In this document: in pieces, positions 1-10,056 of the stretch
Numbering within the stretch: the stretch's first letter is position 1
How the letters are laid out: each line of letters begins with the position of its first letter
Assembly: GCF_019263705.2 (NCBI RefSeq)
Contig: NZ_JADQDK010000001.1
Location: forward strand, 1,364,001-1,428,000
DNA length: 64,000 nt
From: Pseudonocardia abyssalis
GTDB taxonomy: Bacteria; Actinomycetota; Actinomycetes; Mycobacteriales; Pseudonocardiaceae
Direction of reading: 5' to 3'
Notes under the pieces: generated by a model
Seen by the model: only the letters and a program-made list of their open reading frames with translations
The model's database searches: none
Told to the model about the DNA's origin: nothing
Translations under genes and position numbers: made by a program

Positions 1-1070
1 TGCAGGACGGACCCGGCCGCGAGGAACAGCAGCGTCTTGTACGCGGCGTGCCCGACCACGTGCAGCAGAGCGGCGGTCAACGCCAGCGCGGCGAGTCCCG
101 CGCGGCCGGTGGAGGCGAACAGGCCGGCCGCGCCCACCCCGACGAGCACCAGGCCCATGTTCTCGGTGGTCGAGAAGCCCAGGAGCGCCTTCAGGTCGGT
201 GACGACCACCGCCTGGAGGATCCCGTACACCCCGGAGACGGCACCGAGGACGAGCACCAGCACCCACCACCAGGTGGAGCCGCCGCCCAGCAGGTCGAAC
301 CCGACCCGCACGATCCCGTACACGCCCAGTGCCACCATCGCCGCGGACATCAGCGCGGAGACGTGGCTGGGCGCCTCCGGGTGGGCGCGGGGCAGCCAGG
401 CGTGCAGCGGCACGATCCCCGCCTTGGACCCGAACCCGACCAGGCACAGCACGAACACCAGCCCGCCCGACGCGGGCGCCGGGGCGGCCCGGATCGCGGC
501 GAAGGAGTCGCCGGGGGCGGCGAGCAGCAGCAGCCCGGCGAGGATCGCGACGAACCCGAGGTGGGTCGTCACGGCGTACCAGCGGGCGGCGGAGGCCACG
601 GCGGGACGCTGCCGGTGCTCGGCCAGCACCAGCAGCAGCGAGGCGAGCGCCATCAGCTCCCAGCACAGCAGGAACGTGCCGACCCCGCCCGCCGCGGGCA
701 CCAGCAGCAGCGACAGCGCGAACAGCGGGAAGGCGGCCTGCACGGCCCGGCCGTCGAGTGCGTGGCGGGTGTACCCGATCCCGTACACCGCCGAGACGGC
801 GACGACCGCACCGCCCACGGCGAGGAACACCCCGCCCAGCGGGTCGACGGCGAGCACCACCCCGGTCAGGGGAAGCAGGTCCGGCAGCTCGGCCGACCAC
901 GGTGTCCCCAGCACCGCCGCGACGCCCGCGAGTGCGCCGAGCAGCCCGACCGCGACGGTACCGGCGCCGGCGCACACCGGGCGCGGCCCGCGCGGCACCA
1001 CCACCGCGGCCAGCACCGTCAGTACGGCGGCGAGGACGGCCCCGGAGAGCCCGGCCCCGACGGGGTTCAC
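1..1070 (-). CDS. HyfB/NuoL-family proton-pumping membrane subunit of a hydrogenase-4-like complex (partial)
   Basis: The frame opens at a GTG at 1070 and stays open to base 1 (356 codons), so the C-terminal part lies outside the window. The product is a chain of hydrophobic helices with the antiporter-like signature KAGIVPLHAWLPRAHPEAP and, further on, HVVGHAAYKTLLF, both typical of HyfB/HycC/NuoL proteins that move protons in the membrane. Its start overlaps the stop of the NuoB-like gene (GTGA at 1067-1070), so the two are translationally coupled. The order NuoB-like then HyfB-like matches the Rv0082-Rv0083 start of the mycobacterial formate-hydrogenlyase-like operon; that comparison is from memory. 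An Mrp-type antiporter subunit is less likely given the NuoB-like partner. Confidence 0.85.
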   Translation of the reverse strand, partial: MNPVGAGLSGAVLAAVLTVLAAVVVPRGPRPVCAGAGTVAVGLLGALAGVAAVLGTPWSAELPDLLPLTGVVLAVDPLGGVFLAVGGAVVAVSAVYGIGYTRHALDGRAVQAAFPLFALSLLLVPAAGGVGTFLLCWELMALASLLLVLAEHRQRPAVASAARWYAVTTHLGFVAILAGLLLLAAPGDSFAAIRAAPAPASGGLVFVLCLVGFGSKAGIVPLHAWLPRAHPEAPSHVSALMSAAMVALGVYGIVRVGFDLLGGGSTWWWVLVLVLGAVSGVYGILQAVVVTDLKALLGFSTTENMGLVLVGVGAAGLFASTGRAGLAALALTAALLHVVGHAAYKTLLFLAAGSVL

Positions 1071-1552
1071 CGGCCGGTCACCGTCCGCAGGGCGGCGACG
1101 ACGGCCTCCGGGCGCGGCGGACAGCCGGGCACGGAGAGGTCCACCGGGACCACGTCGCCGACCGCGCCCACGACCCCGTACGCCCCGGCGAACACGCCGC
1201 GGTCGCACGCGCAGTCCCCGACCGCGACGACGACCCGCGGTGCGGGCACGGCGTCCAGGGTGCGGCGCAGCGGGCCGGCCATGTTGCGGGTCACGACGCC
1301 GGTCACCAGCAGCGCGTCGGCGTGCCGCGGCGAGGCCACCAGGCGGGCGCCGTAGCGGCCGGCGTCGTACACGGGCCCGAAGGCCGAGGCGATCTCCATC
1401 TCGCAGCCGTTGCACGACCCGGCGTCGACGTGGCGGACCTGCACCGACCCGCCGAGCTCCGGCGCGGCGACCGGCCGCGGCGCCGTCGGGGCGTCGGGTG
1501 CGTCCTCGGCGGCGCGCCCGGCCCGGCGGATCGCCCGCAGGAGCCTCAGCAC
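1067..1552 (-). CDS. NuoB/HycG-like [4Fe-4S] subunit of a hydrogenase-4-like complex
   Basis: This 161-aa protein from a GTG start belongs to the NADH:quinone oxidoreductase 20-kDa / hydrogenase small-subunit family. That family carries the N2-type [4Fe-4S] cluster linking the catalytic part to the membrane arm. The cluster cysteines are visible in SCNGCEMEI, GDCACDRGVF and PGCPPRPE. It overlaps the membrane subunit downstream by four bases, so it is the first gene of a leftward operon that leaves the window. Two DosR-like boxes at 1640-1702 lie upstream, suggesting hypoxic induction. No catalytic large subunit is visible here, so whether the complex handles hydrogen, formate or quinone cannot be judged. 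Confidence 0.85.
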   Translation of the reverse strand: MLRLLRAIRRAGRAAEDAPDAPTAPRPVAAPELGGSVQVRHVDAGSCNGCEMEIASAFGPVYDAGRYGARLVASPRHADALLVTGVVTRNMAGPLRRTLDAVPAPRVVVAVGDCACDRGVFAGAYGVVGAVGDVVPVDLSVPGCPPRPEAVVAALRTVTGR

Positions 1553-1639
1553 GGGTCGTACCGGGGCACCGGTCCGGGCGATCGAGACGTCGGGTGGGTG
1601 ATCACCGGACCAGGGTCGTCACCGGTCGCGGCCCGGACC

Positions 1640-1656
1640 AGGACCGAAGGTCCCGA
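1640..1656. promoter_or_regulatory. DosR/DevR-like box 1
   Basis: AGGACCGAAGGTCCCGA is an almost perfect palindrome, reading TCGGGACCTTCGGTCCT on the other strand. It resembles the mycobacterial DosR box with its GGGAC..GTCCC arms. It lies 88 bases upstream of the NuoB-like start at 1552 and 118 bases upstream of the DUF1918 start at 1774, so it could serve either direction. Confidence 0.55.
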
Positions 1657-1688
1657 CCCGTCCGCCATCGGACCCCCCGGGGACCGAC

Positions 1689-1702
1689 GGGACTTCCGGC
1701 CC
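1689..1702. promoter_or_regulatory. DosR/DevR-like box 2
   Basis: GGGACTTCCGGCCC fits the same 14-base pattern as box 1, about 40 bases away. Paired boxes are common at strongly DosR-regulated promoters. It is closer to the rightward DUF1918 gene. Confidence 0.5.
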
Positions 1703-1773
1703 GCCCGCCGGGGACCTGTGACGCTCCCGCACGGGTGCGGTGGTGCGAGAGCGTCGTCCCCGGAGGTGACGTC

Positions 1774-2052
1774 ATGACCGCACGGACCACGACCCACGAC
1801 GGCGACTGGCTGGTGGTGCCCTTGCCACCGTTGGAACGGGGTTGGCGCTGGGCGCGGATCGTCGAGCAGCTCGCGGGCCCCGGACCCGCCCGGTTCCGGG
1901 TGCGTTGGGTGGGCAACGACCGCGACTCGGTGGTGGTGCCGTCCGACGGGTACCGGATCGAGAGCGCCGCCGACTGGCCGCAGCCGCCGTCGAGCGCGAT
2001 CGGCCTGTGGCCGCACCCCGCCGACACCCCGGAGCCGGATCGGGCGCCGTGA
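1774..2052 (+). CDS. DUF1918 domain protein
   Basis: This small protein of 92 aa starts at the ATG at 1774, preceded by GGAGG at 1762. The core GDWLVV...ARIVE and FRVRWVGNDRDSVVVPSDG matches the DUF1918 fold, a short SH3-like beta-barrel of unknown function that is frequent in actinobacteria and often found with stress genes. It stands between two DosR-like boxes upstream and a flavodoxin 44 bases downstream, so it may share a transcript with the flavodoxin. No catalytic residues are recognisable and no function is proposed. Confidence 0.75.
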   Translation: MTARTTTHDGDWLVVPLPPLERGWRWARIVEQLAGPGPARFRVRWVGNDRDSVVVPSDGYRIESAADWPQPPSSAIGLWPHPADTPEPDRAP

Positions 2053-2096
2053 CGGGCCTCCCGGCAGGACCCGCAGGACCGATGGAGGAGGACGGG

Positions 2097-2621
2097 ATGG
2101 ACGCGCTCGTGGTGGTGGAGTCGATGTTCGGCGACACCCGGCGGATCGCCGATGCGGTGGCGCTCGGGCTGGGGGAGCGGGTGCACGCGCGGGTGCTGCA
2201 GGTGGGTGATCCGGACGCGGTGCGGGCGGCGGGCGGGGCGGACCTGCTCGTCGTCGGCGGCCCGACCCACGCGTTCGGCCTGTCCCGCCCGGCGACGCGA
2301 CGCGCGGCGGCCGAGCAGGGCGCACCCGGCGCGACCGAGGTGGGGTTGCGGGAGTGGCTCGCGGCCCTCCCGCCCGCCTCGGCCGGTCGCACCGCCGCGG
2401 CGTTCGACACCCGGGCCGACCGTCCGCGGCTGCCCGGGTCGGCGGCCTCGGCCGCGGCCCGCCGGCTGCGCCGGGCCGGGTACGCGGTGGTGGCCCGGCC
2501 GGAGTCGTTCCGGGTGACCGCCACGCCCGGCCCGCTCGTGGCCGGCGAGGAGGAGCGCGCCCGCGTGTGGGGCGTGAACCTGGTGGCCCGGCTGGTCCTG
2601 CGGGCGGGCGACCGCGGCTGA
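2097..2621 (+). CDS. Flavodoxin family protein
   Basis: The 174-aa protein starts at ATG 2097 behind GGAGGAG (2085-2090); another in-frame ATG at 2082 would swallow that ribosome site and is rejected. The N-terminus VVVESMFGDTRRIADAVA is the FMN phosphate loop of long-known flavodoxins (here SMFGDT instead of the usual STxGNT), and VVGGPTHAFGLSRP is the second FMN-contacting loop. It probably carries electrons through FMN in the cytosol. A match to stress flavodoxins in DosR-type regulons fits the neighbours, but the redox partner is unknown. Confidence 0.8.
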   Translation: MDALVVVESMFGDTRRIADAVALGLGERVHARVLQVGDPDAVRAAGGADLLVVGGPTHAFGLSRPATRRAAAEQGAPGATEVGLREWLAALPPASAGRTAAAFDTRADRPRLPGSAASAAARRLRRAGYAVVARPESFRVTATPGPLVAGEEERARVWGVNLVARLVLRAGDRG

Positions 2622-2649
2622 GGACCGCCCTCGCCGCCCGGTGCGACCC

Positions 2650-2890
2650 CGGTGGCGCGGTCGGCCTCGGCGCTTCCGGTGTGGCACCGCAGCGCGACCA
2701 GGTCGCTGCTGGTGTCGAGGGCCAGGTCGGGGTACCGCGCCGTGTTCGAGGTGGTGCAGGGCGAGCTCGGCGTGCTGTTCGGCGTCGGTGGCGGCTGCTT
2801 CGTCGCCCTGGTCGTGGCGTAGGCGGGCGACCTTGGTGCGGACGACGGCGCGGTAGGCGATGTAGTGGTGGCGCAGGGCGGTGGGGGCGG
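2650..2890 (-). pseudogene. Remnant of a bifunctional aminoglycoside-phosphotransferase/ATP-binding protein
   Basis: Leftward translation gives LRHHYIAYRAVVRTKVARLR and QGDEAAATDAEQHAELALHH, the linker region of actinobacterial APH-plus-AAA kinases. After a frame change it gives LDTSSDLVALRC, resembling the C-terminal P-loop half. The ATP-binding P-loop itself is missing and the pieces sit in two frames, so this is a decayed fragment rather than a gene. It follows directly on the cyd fragment. Family recognition is from memory and moderate. Confidence 0.55.
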
Positions 2891-3240
2891 GTCGGCGAAC
2901 AGGATGCGCCCGGCGACGGCGGCCGGCACGACCGCGGCGACGAGCAGGGTCGGGAGGTAGTGGCCGAGATGGCCCTCCAACCCGTCGAGCCCGCGGGTGG
3001 CCGGCGTGGCGAGCTCGCCGGTGGGGGGCAGCTCGGGACGCCGCGGGCCCGGTGCGAGCGCATGCCTCATGAGCCGGGTGCGCAGCTGGCGGATGACGTC
3101 GGTGCACGCCCGGGGCGCGGCCACCTCACCGGCCCAGGCGAGGACGGCGCGGGCGGTGACCGTCGCGAGCAGGCCCGGCAGCAGGACGTGGTACACGGTG
3201 ACGATCGCGGACCGCCACCGTGCGAGGTCGAGGTTCGTCG
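2891..3240 (-). pseudogene. Fused remnant of cydA (N-terminus) and cydD (middle)
   Basis: On the minus strand LDLARWRSAIVTVYH matches the N-terminus of cytochrome bd subunit I (normally LDLARWQFGxTTVYH). The same frame continues into LLATVTARAVLAWAGEVAA, QLRTRLMRHALA, PPTGELATPATRGLDGLEG and YLPTLLVAAVVPAAV, which is the transmembrane part of the CydD ABC exporter subunit. The two genes are normally about 2.5 kb apart (cydA-cydB-cydD), so a deletion joined them; the nucleotide-binding domain is gone. A DosR-like box lies 73 bases upstream at 3313, consistent with a former hypoxia-induced cyd operon. Confidence 0.65.
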
Positions 3241-3312
3241 TTCCTCCGCGAGAGTCGGCACCGGTCCTCCGGCTCACCGGTGACCCTCGTCCGGCGGGGT
3301 GTCGCCGCGGGA

Positions 3313-3327
3313 GGGTCGAAGGGCCCG
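3313..3327. promoter_or_regulatory. DosR/DevR-like box 3
   Basis: GGGTCGAAGGGCCCG (reverse GGGCCCTTCGACCC) fits the 14-base pattern with one altered position in each arm. It lies just upstream of the cydA/cydD remnant and downstream of the nitroreductase gene, so it probably belonged to the lost cyd operon. Confidence 0.4.
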
Positions 3328-3355
3328 CCGCGGGAGGCCGCCGGTCCCGCCGTGC

Positions 3356-4360
3356 TCAGGACCGGTGCGACGGCTCGCCCATGATCAGGTCGGCCACGGC
3401 GAGGCGGGGGGTGGCCGAGACCGGCCAGCCGCGCCCGATCCGGAGGACGACCTGCGGGGGCCGGGTCGCGCCGATGAGCCTGCGCAGCTGGTCGCGGGGG
3501 CCGGGTACCTCGACGATCTGGGACAGGAACGACGCGGCGAGCCCGTCGGCGGTGGCGGCGAGCAGGAGCCGCTGCAGGGCCCGGCCGGTCTGCACCTCGG
3601 CCCGCCGACCGGTGAGGTGGGAGGTCAGGACGGCGATGAGCGGGTCGTGCTCGAAGTCCTTGCCCGGCACGCGGTCGGGTGCGGTGCCCGCGCCGAAGTC
3701 GCGCAGGACCCAGCGGTCCTGCGGTGCCGGCCGGGGTCCGCCGGCGCCGGCGGGGACCCCGTCGCGCCGATCGGGCCCGGTCCCGGTCCAGCTCCTGAGC
3801 TCGGCGGTGAACGCGGGGTCGGCGAGCTGTTCCCGGTGGGCGAGCAGGGCGAGCCGCTGTATCCCGGCGCGCTGGGCGGGGTCGTCGACGAACTGGAGCC
3901 AGGCACCCTCGTCGAGGGCGGCGCGGCGCATGGCGTGGAGCTCCTGCCGGGTGACCGCGGTGCCGGCGAAGGGGTGGCGGTTGGTTCGGCGCAGCGGGAC
4001 GGCGCGCAGCAGGCGCCGCTCGTCCGGCGTGGCGGGGCGGTCGCCGCCGTGGCGGACCGCGGCGACGAGGTCCGGCCGGGACGGGTCGGGGAACAGCGTC
4101 ACGATCGGGCGGATGTCGTGGCCTCGCAGGGCCAGGCACAGGGTGAACAGGGCGGCTCCGCAGGCGATGCGCTGCTCCCGGTCGTCGGGATCGACGACCG
4201 GGAGGCGTCGTTCGGGGTCGGCGTGCAGCTCGACGACGTCGGGCCGCAGCCGGAACCGCCAGGGCTGCGCGTTGTGCAGGGACGGGGCCCGCCCCGCGGT
4301 CGCGAGGACGTGCTCGACCTGCTCACCGGTGAGCCCGAGTGTCGAGGCGAGGTCGGTCAT
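3356..4360 (-). CDS. Acg-type nitroreductase-like FMN protein
   Basis: The 334-aa product begins at ATG 4360, overlapping the stop of the DUF1003 gene (ATGA). It has SLHNAQPWRFRL near the N-terminus, an HPFAGTAV loop, and APRLAVADLIMGEPSHRS-like C-terminal residues. This is the layout of the Acg/Rv3131 branch of nitroreductase-fold proteins: two fused half-domains that bind FMN with a lid and often lack nitroreductase activity. In mycobacteria these are classic DosR-regulon members. Coupling to DUF1003 and box 4 at 4906 place it under the same control here. Its substrate is unknown; an FMN-sequestering role has been suggested for the family. Confidence 0.8.
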   Translation of the reverse strand: MTDLASTLGLTGEQVEHVLATAGRAPSLHNAQPWRFRLRPDVVELHADPERRLPVVDPDDREQRIACGAALFTLCLALRGHDIRPIVTLFPDPSRPDLVAAVRHGGDRPATPDERRLLRAVPLRRTNRHPFAGTAVTRQELHAMRRAALDEGAWLQFVDDPAQRAGIQRLALLAHREQLADPAFTAELRSWTGTGPDRRDGVPAGAGGPRPAPQDRWVLRDFGAGTAPDRVPGKDFEHDPLIAVLTSHLTGRRAEVQTGRALQRLLLAATADGLAASFLSQIVEVPGPRDQLRRLIGATRPPQVVLRIGRGWPVSATPRLAVADLIMGEPSHRS

Positions 4361-4812
4361 GGTCGTTGCACCCCCGGGTGGGATCCGTTGCGGCCCGCTG
4401 CGGCGTCCGACGGGGCCGGCCGGTCGTCGAGGAGACGACGGTGCAGCTCGGTGGTGAGGACGTGGATCGCGCGGGTGATGTCGGTGTTGGTCTTGAGCTC
4501 GATCTCCTGCTCGACGAAGTCGTGCGCGGCCTTGGCCTGCGCGAACGCGGCCTGCCGGTTCTGGCCGATCATGACGAACGTCGAGAGGAAGATCGCCTCG
4601 AGCGACACGACCAGCGTCAGGGTCGGCCACGGGCTCCCCTCGACCATCAGCATCCAGACCGCGAACGTCACCGCGTGCAGGTAGACGAAGGGCATCGACC
4701 CGGCGAACGCCGTGATGCCGTCGGCCATCCGCAGTTGCAGGTGGGCCGCGCGGTGCGCCCGCTGGGCGGCCACCACGGGATGCGTACCCCGCCCCGACCG
4801 CGGCGTGGTCAT
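4357..4812 (-). CDS. DUF1003 membrane protein
   Basis: This 151-aa protein has two hydrophobic helices (about residues 40-65 and 70-90) with the DUF1003 signature FVYLHAVTFAVWMLMV followed by LEAIFLSTFVMIGQNRQA, and a charged C-terminal helix. It resides in the membrane and its function is unknown. The chosen start is ATG 4812; a TTG at 4821 is also in frame. The only good ribosome site (GGAGG near 4840) belongs to a six-codon leader frame whose TGA overlaps this ATG, so translation may be coupled to it. It overlaps the Acg-type gene by four bases and lies behind box 4. Confidence 0.8.
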   Translation of the reverse strand: MTTPRSGRGTHPVVAAQRAHRAAHLQLRMADGITAFAGSMPFVYLHAVTFAVWMLMVEGSPWPTLTLVVSLEAIFLSTFVMIGQNRQAAFAQAKAAHDFVEQEIELKTNTDITRAIHVLTTELHRRLLDDRPAPSDAAAGRNGSHPGVQRP

Positions 4813-4829
4813 CGTCGCCAACGGGGCAT
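4809..4829 (-). CDS. Putative six-codon leader ORF upstream of DUF1003
   Basis: ATG 4829 opens a frame MPRWRR whose TGA (4811-4809) overlaps the DUF1003 ATG in ATGA. A GGAGG stands 8-9 bases before this ATG, at ideal distance, while DUF1003 itself has none. It could be a coupling device or simply an artefact of a wrongly chosen downstream start. Confidence 0.3.
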   Translation of the reverse strand: MPRWRR

Positions 4830-7043
<2,214 letters not shown>

Positions 7044-7221
7044 GACGCCGGTCAGGTCCGGAGCAGGACCGACTCGAGCGTGCGGCGCGGGGTGGCCGAC
7101 CCGGATGACCAGCGTCGCCGTGCAGCTCGACGCGCCCGTGGGCGAGCCGCGACCGCCACGGTTGCGTGGTGTGGACCGACGGCGCCCGCAGGGCCCGCTC
7201 GGGTCTCGGACGGCCGGGTTC

Positions 7222-7235
7222 GGGACCTTCGGCCG
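7222..7235. promoter_or_regulatory. DosR/DevR-like box 5
   Basis: GGGACCTTCGGCCG differs at one base from the shared pattern GGGACCTTCGGCCC. It lies 74 bases upstream of the small S4-like gene at 7309 with the ribosome site GAGGTG in between, a classical promoter layout for DosR-type control. Confidence 0.55.
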
Positions 7236-7308
7236 GTGCCGTCGCGCCGCGGCGGGTGCGACGGTGGGGCTCCGAGCGAGTCCCCCCGAGCACCGAGGTG
7301 AAAGACCG

Positions 7309-7509
7309 ATGGACACATCACGCAGCAGCACCGCACTCTCCGAGCGGACCGTGCTGGACCGCCTCGTGCAGTCCGGCATCACGCAGGACCGGGCGATCGA
7401 GCACATCCGGGGCGGCTGGGTCCTCGTCGACGGGGCGAAGGTGCTGGACCCGGGGGCGGCGGCGGAGCCGCCCGCGACGGTCGAGCTCCGTTCCATCCAC
7501 CGCAGCTGA
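7309..7509 (+). CDS. Small S4-like protein, hypothetical
   Basis: This 66-aa protein starts at ATG 7309 after GAGGTG. Residues 13-62 (TVLDRLVQSGITQDRAIEHI, then GGWVLVDGAKVLDPG and ATVELR) look like a short S4-type RNA-binding fold: helix pair, then an R/G-x-V-x-V-D-G strand and a closing beta strand. The S4 assignment is inferred from this pattern only. With box 5 upstream and two DevS-like kinases flanking, it is likely a dormancy-regulon protein, perhaps acting on ribosomes or RNA. It converges with the kinase at 7587. Confidence 0.6.
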   Translation: MDTSRSSTALSERTVLDRLVQSGITQDRAIEHIRGGWVLVDGAKVLDPGAAAEPPATVELRSIHRS

Positions 7510-7586
7510 ACCGGTCCCGGCGTCGGAGGCGGCCGCGGGTGCGGTCAGGACGAGCCGCCGAGGACGTCGCCCCTCCGGCGCCGACG

Positions 7587-9332
7587 TCAGCCGATGGGCA
7601 CGCTCCAGGACAGCTCCGTCCCGCGTTGCTCGCCCCGGGTGACGTGCAGGGTCCCGCCGTGGCGCCGGGCGCGGGCTGCGAGGTTGGCCAGTCCGCTGCG
7701 CCGGCCGGTGGCGGGGATGCCGGTTCCGTCGTCGACGACGCGGAGGGTGAGTTCGTCGTGGACGCTGAGGTCGACGGCGGCGGAGTGGGCGTTCGCGTGC
7801 CGGGCGATGTTGGTCAGTGCTTCGCGGAGGACGGCGACGAGGTCGTCGGCGACGTCGTCGGGCACGCTGCTCTGCAGGGGTCCGCTGAACCGGGTCTCGG
7901 GGTGGAAGCCGAGCGCCGGTGCGACGTCGGCCAGCACGTCGAGGACCCGCCCGCGCAAACCGGACGCGACGGTTCCGGTGGTGCGGTGCAACTGGAAGAT
8001 GGTGGTGCGGATCTGGCTGATGGTCTGGTCGAGGTTGGTGATGCTCTCCCCGATCCGGTCGGCGGCGGTGCCGGCGCCGAGGCCCTTGGCGACGCTCTGC
8101 AGCGACAGGCCTGCGGCGAAGAGGCGTTGGATGACGTGGTCGTGGAGGTCGGCGGCGATGCGGTCGCGGTCGTCGGCGACGGCGAGTCGTTGCTGTTCGG
8201 CGCGGGCGTCCTTGAGCTCGAGGGCGAGGGAGGCCTGGTTGGCGAACGCGGTCACCATGTCGAGGTCGTCGTCGGTGAACGCGGGCCGGTTCCGCAGGCG
8301 GGCGGCCACCAGCACGCCCTTGACCTGGCGGCTCCCCACCAGGGGCACGACGAGCACCGGGTCCAGGCGCAGCTGGGCCGACACCGCCGAGCCCAGGCCG
8401 GGGACGTGCAGCGGCCAGGACTCGCGTACGGGACGCCCGGTCCGGAGCACCCGCCCGCACAGCGACCCCTCCACCTGCACGTCGAGCCCGATCACCGTGT
8501 CGGCCCCGGTCCCTACGGCGACCTCGACGCGCAGGTCGGGCCCGTCCTCGGCGGGCAGGACGATGGCCACGAGATCCGCCCCGGCGACGTCGTGGGCGAG
8601 GTCGACGACGAGCTGCAGCGGGTCGCCCGGTTCGGTGGAGAGCAGCCGCCGGGTGATGGTCGCCGAGGCGCCCAGCCACTCGTGGCGGACGCGGGCGGCG
8701 TCGTAGAGGCGGGCGTTCGCGATCGCGACACCGGCGGTGGCGGCGAGCGCCGTGACCAGGTCCTCGTCCTCGCTGCTGAACCCCCCGCTGTTGCTCTCGC
8801 AGAGGTAGAGGTTGCCGAACACCTCCCCGCGGACCCGGATGGGGACGCCGAGGAAGCCGTCCATCGGCGGGTGGTGCTCGGGGAAGCCGGACGAGCGCGG
8901 GTCGTCGGCGATCCGCTCCACCCGGATCGGGACCGGGTCCTCCACCAGCGCCCCGAGCAGGCCCCTGCCCTGCGGCAGGTCACCGATGGCCCGGACGGTC
9001 TCGGGCGACATACCGGAGTGGACGAACTGGGCGAGCCCTCCGGTGTGCGCGTTGACGCCGAGCGCGGCGTAGCGGGCGCCGCCGAGCTCGCGTGCGGCCT
9101 CGACGATGTGGCGCAGCAGGGCGGGCAGGGCGAGGTCGCCGGTGATCATCTGGTTGGCGCGGAGCAGCCCGCGCAGGCGGCTCTGGGTGGCGATGACCTC
9201 GTGGGCGCGGTCGACCAGTTGGCCGAGGAGCTGGTCGAGCTCCAGGCGCGGGAGGTCGGGGAAGGTCAGCGGAGGGTCGTGCGCGTCATCCACGACGGGC
9301 CGGACCGGACGGTCGGACGGGTTCCACGGCAC
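7587..9332 (-). CDS. DevS/DosS-like two-GAF sensor histidine kinase, second copy
   Basis: The 581-aa protein has a GTG start at 9332 preceded by GGAGG. Domain order is GAF-A (about 55-205), GAF-B (about 220-375), HisKA_3 with [19 protein letters not shown] and HATPase with LTNIARHANA, DDGTGIP and SGLANL. GAF-A keeps FPEHHPPMDGFLGVP with His153-His154 at the DosS haem-ligand position. It is a paralogue of the kinase at 5325 and is likewise an orphan without an adjacent regulator. Its reading direction is opposite to that of the other kinase. Cytosolic; probable input is oxygen, redox state or NO. Confidence 0.88.
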   Translation of the reverse strand: MPWNPSDRPVRPVVDDAHDPPLTFPDLPRLELDQLLGQLVDRAHEVIATQSRLRGLLRANQMITGDLALPALLRHIVEAARELGGARYAALGVNAHTGGLAQFVHSGMSPETVRAIGDLPQGRGLLGALVEDPVPIRVERIADDPRSSGFPEHHPPMDGFLGVPIRVRGEVFGNLYLCESNSGGFSSEDEDLVTALAATAGVAIANARLYDAARVRHEWLGASATITRRLLSTEPGDPLQLVVDLAHDVAGADLVAIVLPAEDGPDLRVEVAVGTGADTVIGLDVQVEGSLCGRVLRTGRPVRESWPLHVPGLGSAVSAQLRLDPVLVVPLVGSRQVKGVLVAARLRNRPAFTDDDLDMVTAFANQASLALELKDARAEQQRLAVADDRDRIAADLHDHVIQRLFAAGLSLQSVAKGLGAGTAADRIGESITNLDQTISQIRTTIFQLHRTTGTVASGLRGRVLDVLADVAPALGFHPETRFSGPLQSSVPDDVADDLVAVLREALTNIARHANAHSAAVDLSVHDELTLRVVDDGTGIPATGRRSGLANLAARARRHGGTLHVTRGEQRGTELSWSVPIG

Positions 9333-9499
9333 GCAGCCCTCCGGCCGGACCCGGTACCGCGGTCCGGCGCACTGGTCGTCTGCCTGGGGCCGGGGCAGCT
9401 CCGCGCCACTCTACGGGCACCGCGTCGCACCTGCCGCCGATCCGGTCGGTGCGGCACCCGCGATCGCATCCTGGACCGCAGGCGGCTCGCGCGGATCCT

Positions 9500-9823
9500 G
9501 TGAGCAGCGCCGTCATGGCGGCCGGCACGCTCGCGGTGCTGCTGTGGGCGCCGGGCCCGTCGGCCAGGCTGGGGGTGGCGAGCGTGGCCGGCACGATGGC
9601 GTTCACGACGTTCGTGTTCTTCCAGGTGGTCAACCTGCTCAACGTGCGCCACGAGACCCGTGGCACCGTCAGCCGCGAGACGCTGCGCAACACCTCGGCC
9701 TTCGTCGCCAGCGGGTCGGTCGTCGCGCTGCTCGTGTTGGTCGTGCAGGTCGACGGACTGCACGGCCGCTCGGCGGTGCTGTGGGTCGGCGAGCTGGTGA
9801 AGGTGGTCCTGCGGTGCCGGTAG
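9500..9823 (+). pseudogene. C-terminal remnant of a P-type cation ATPase (ctpF-like)
   Basis: From a GTG at 9500 the 107-aa frame reads AGTLAVLLWAPGP, VAGTMAFTTFVFFQVVNLLN and FVASGSVVALLVLVVQV, ending in VLWVGELVKVV. This is the last cluster of transmembrane helices (cation ATPase C-terminal domain) of calcium-type P-ATPases. The phosphorylation, ATP-binding and first membrane domains are absent, so it cannot pump. CtpF is a DosR-regulon ATPase in mycobacteria, which fits the neighbourhood. It might be translated as a stand-alone membrane peptide, but a decayed 3' end is more likely. Confidence 0.65.
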
Positions 9824-10056
9824 GAGTGACCTGACGGCGCGGTTCACGGCCCGGGGGACGTGGCCGGGGGTCCCCGGTCGCGGCGATGGGGATGGTCCTG
9901 GTGTGGTGGTTCGTCGGACTCGGCGTGTACGCACTCGGACGGCGGCTGGACGGATCGGGAGCAGACGACGGCCCTGGCCCGCACGGCCGGACTCCTGATC
10001 GGGGGTTCGGCGAGGGGCGACCACCCGACCGGCCTCGACGCGGCCGATCACCTCGG

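Noticed and set aside
37..2052. Very long rightward open frames over the hydrogenase-like genes
   Set aside because: Arg/Ala/Pro-rich shadow frames of the leftward HyfB- and NuoB-like genes; they have no domains and only the last 92 codons (DUF1918) are real.
9886..10050. Short rightward frame MVLVWWFVGLGVYALGRRL
   Set aside because: One hydrophobic stretch but no ribosome site, no recognised homologue and the frame runs on through the antisense of the three-helix-bundle gene; too weak to call.
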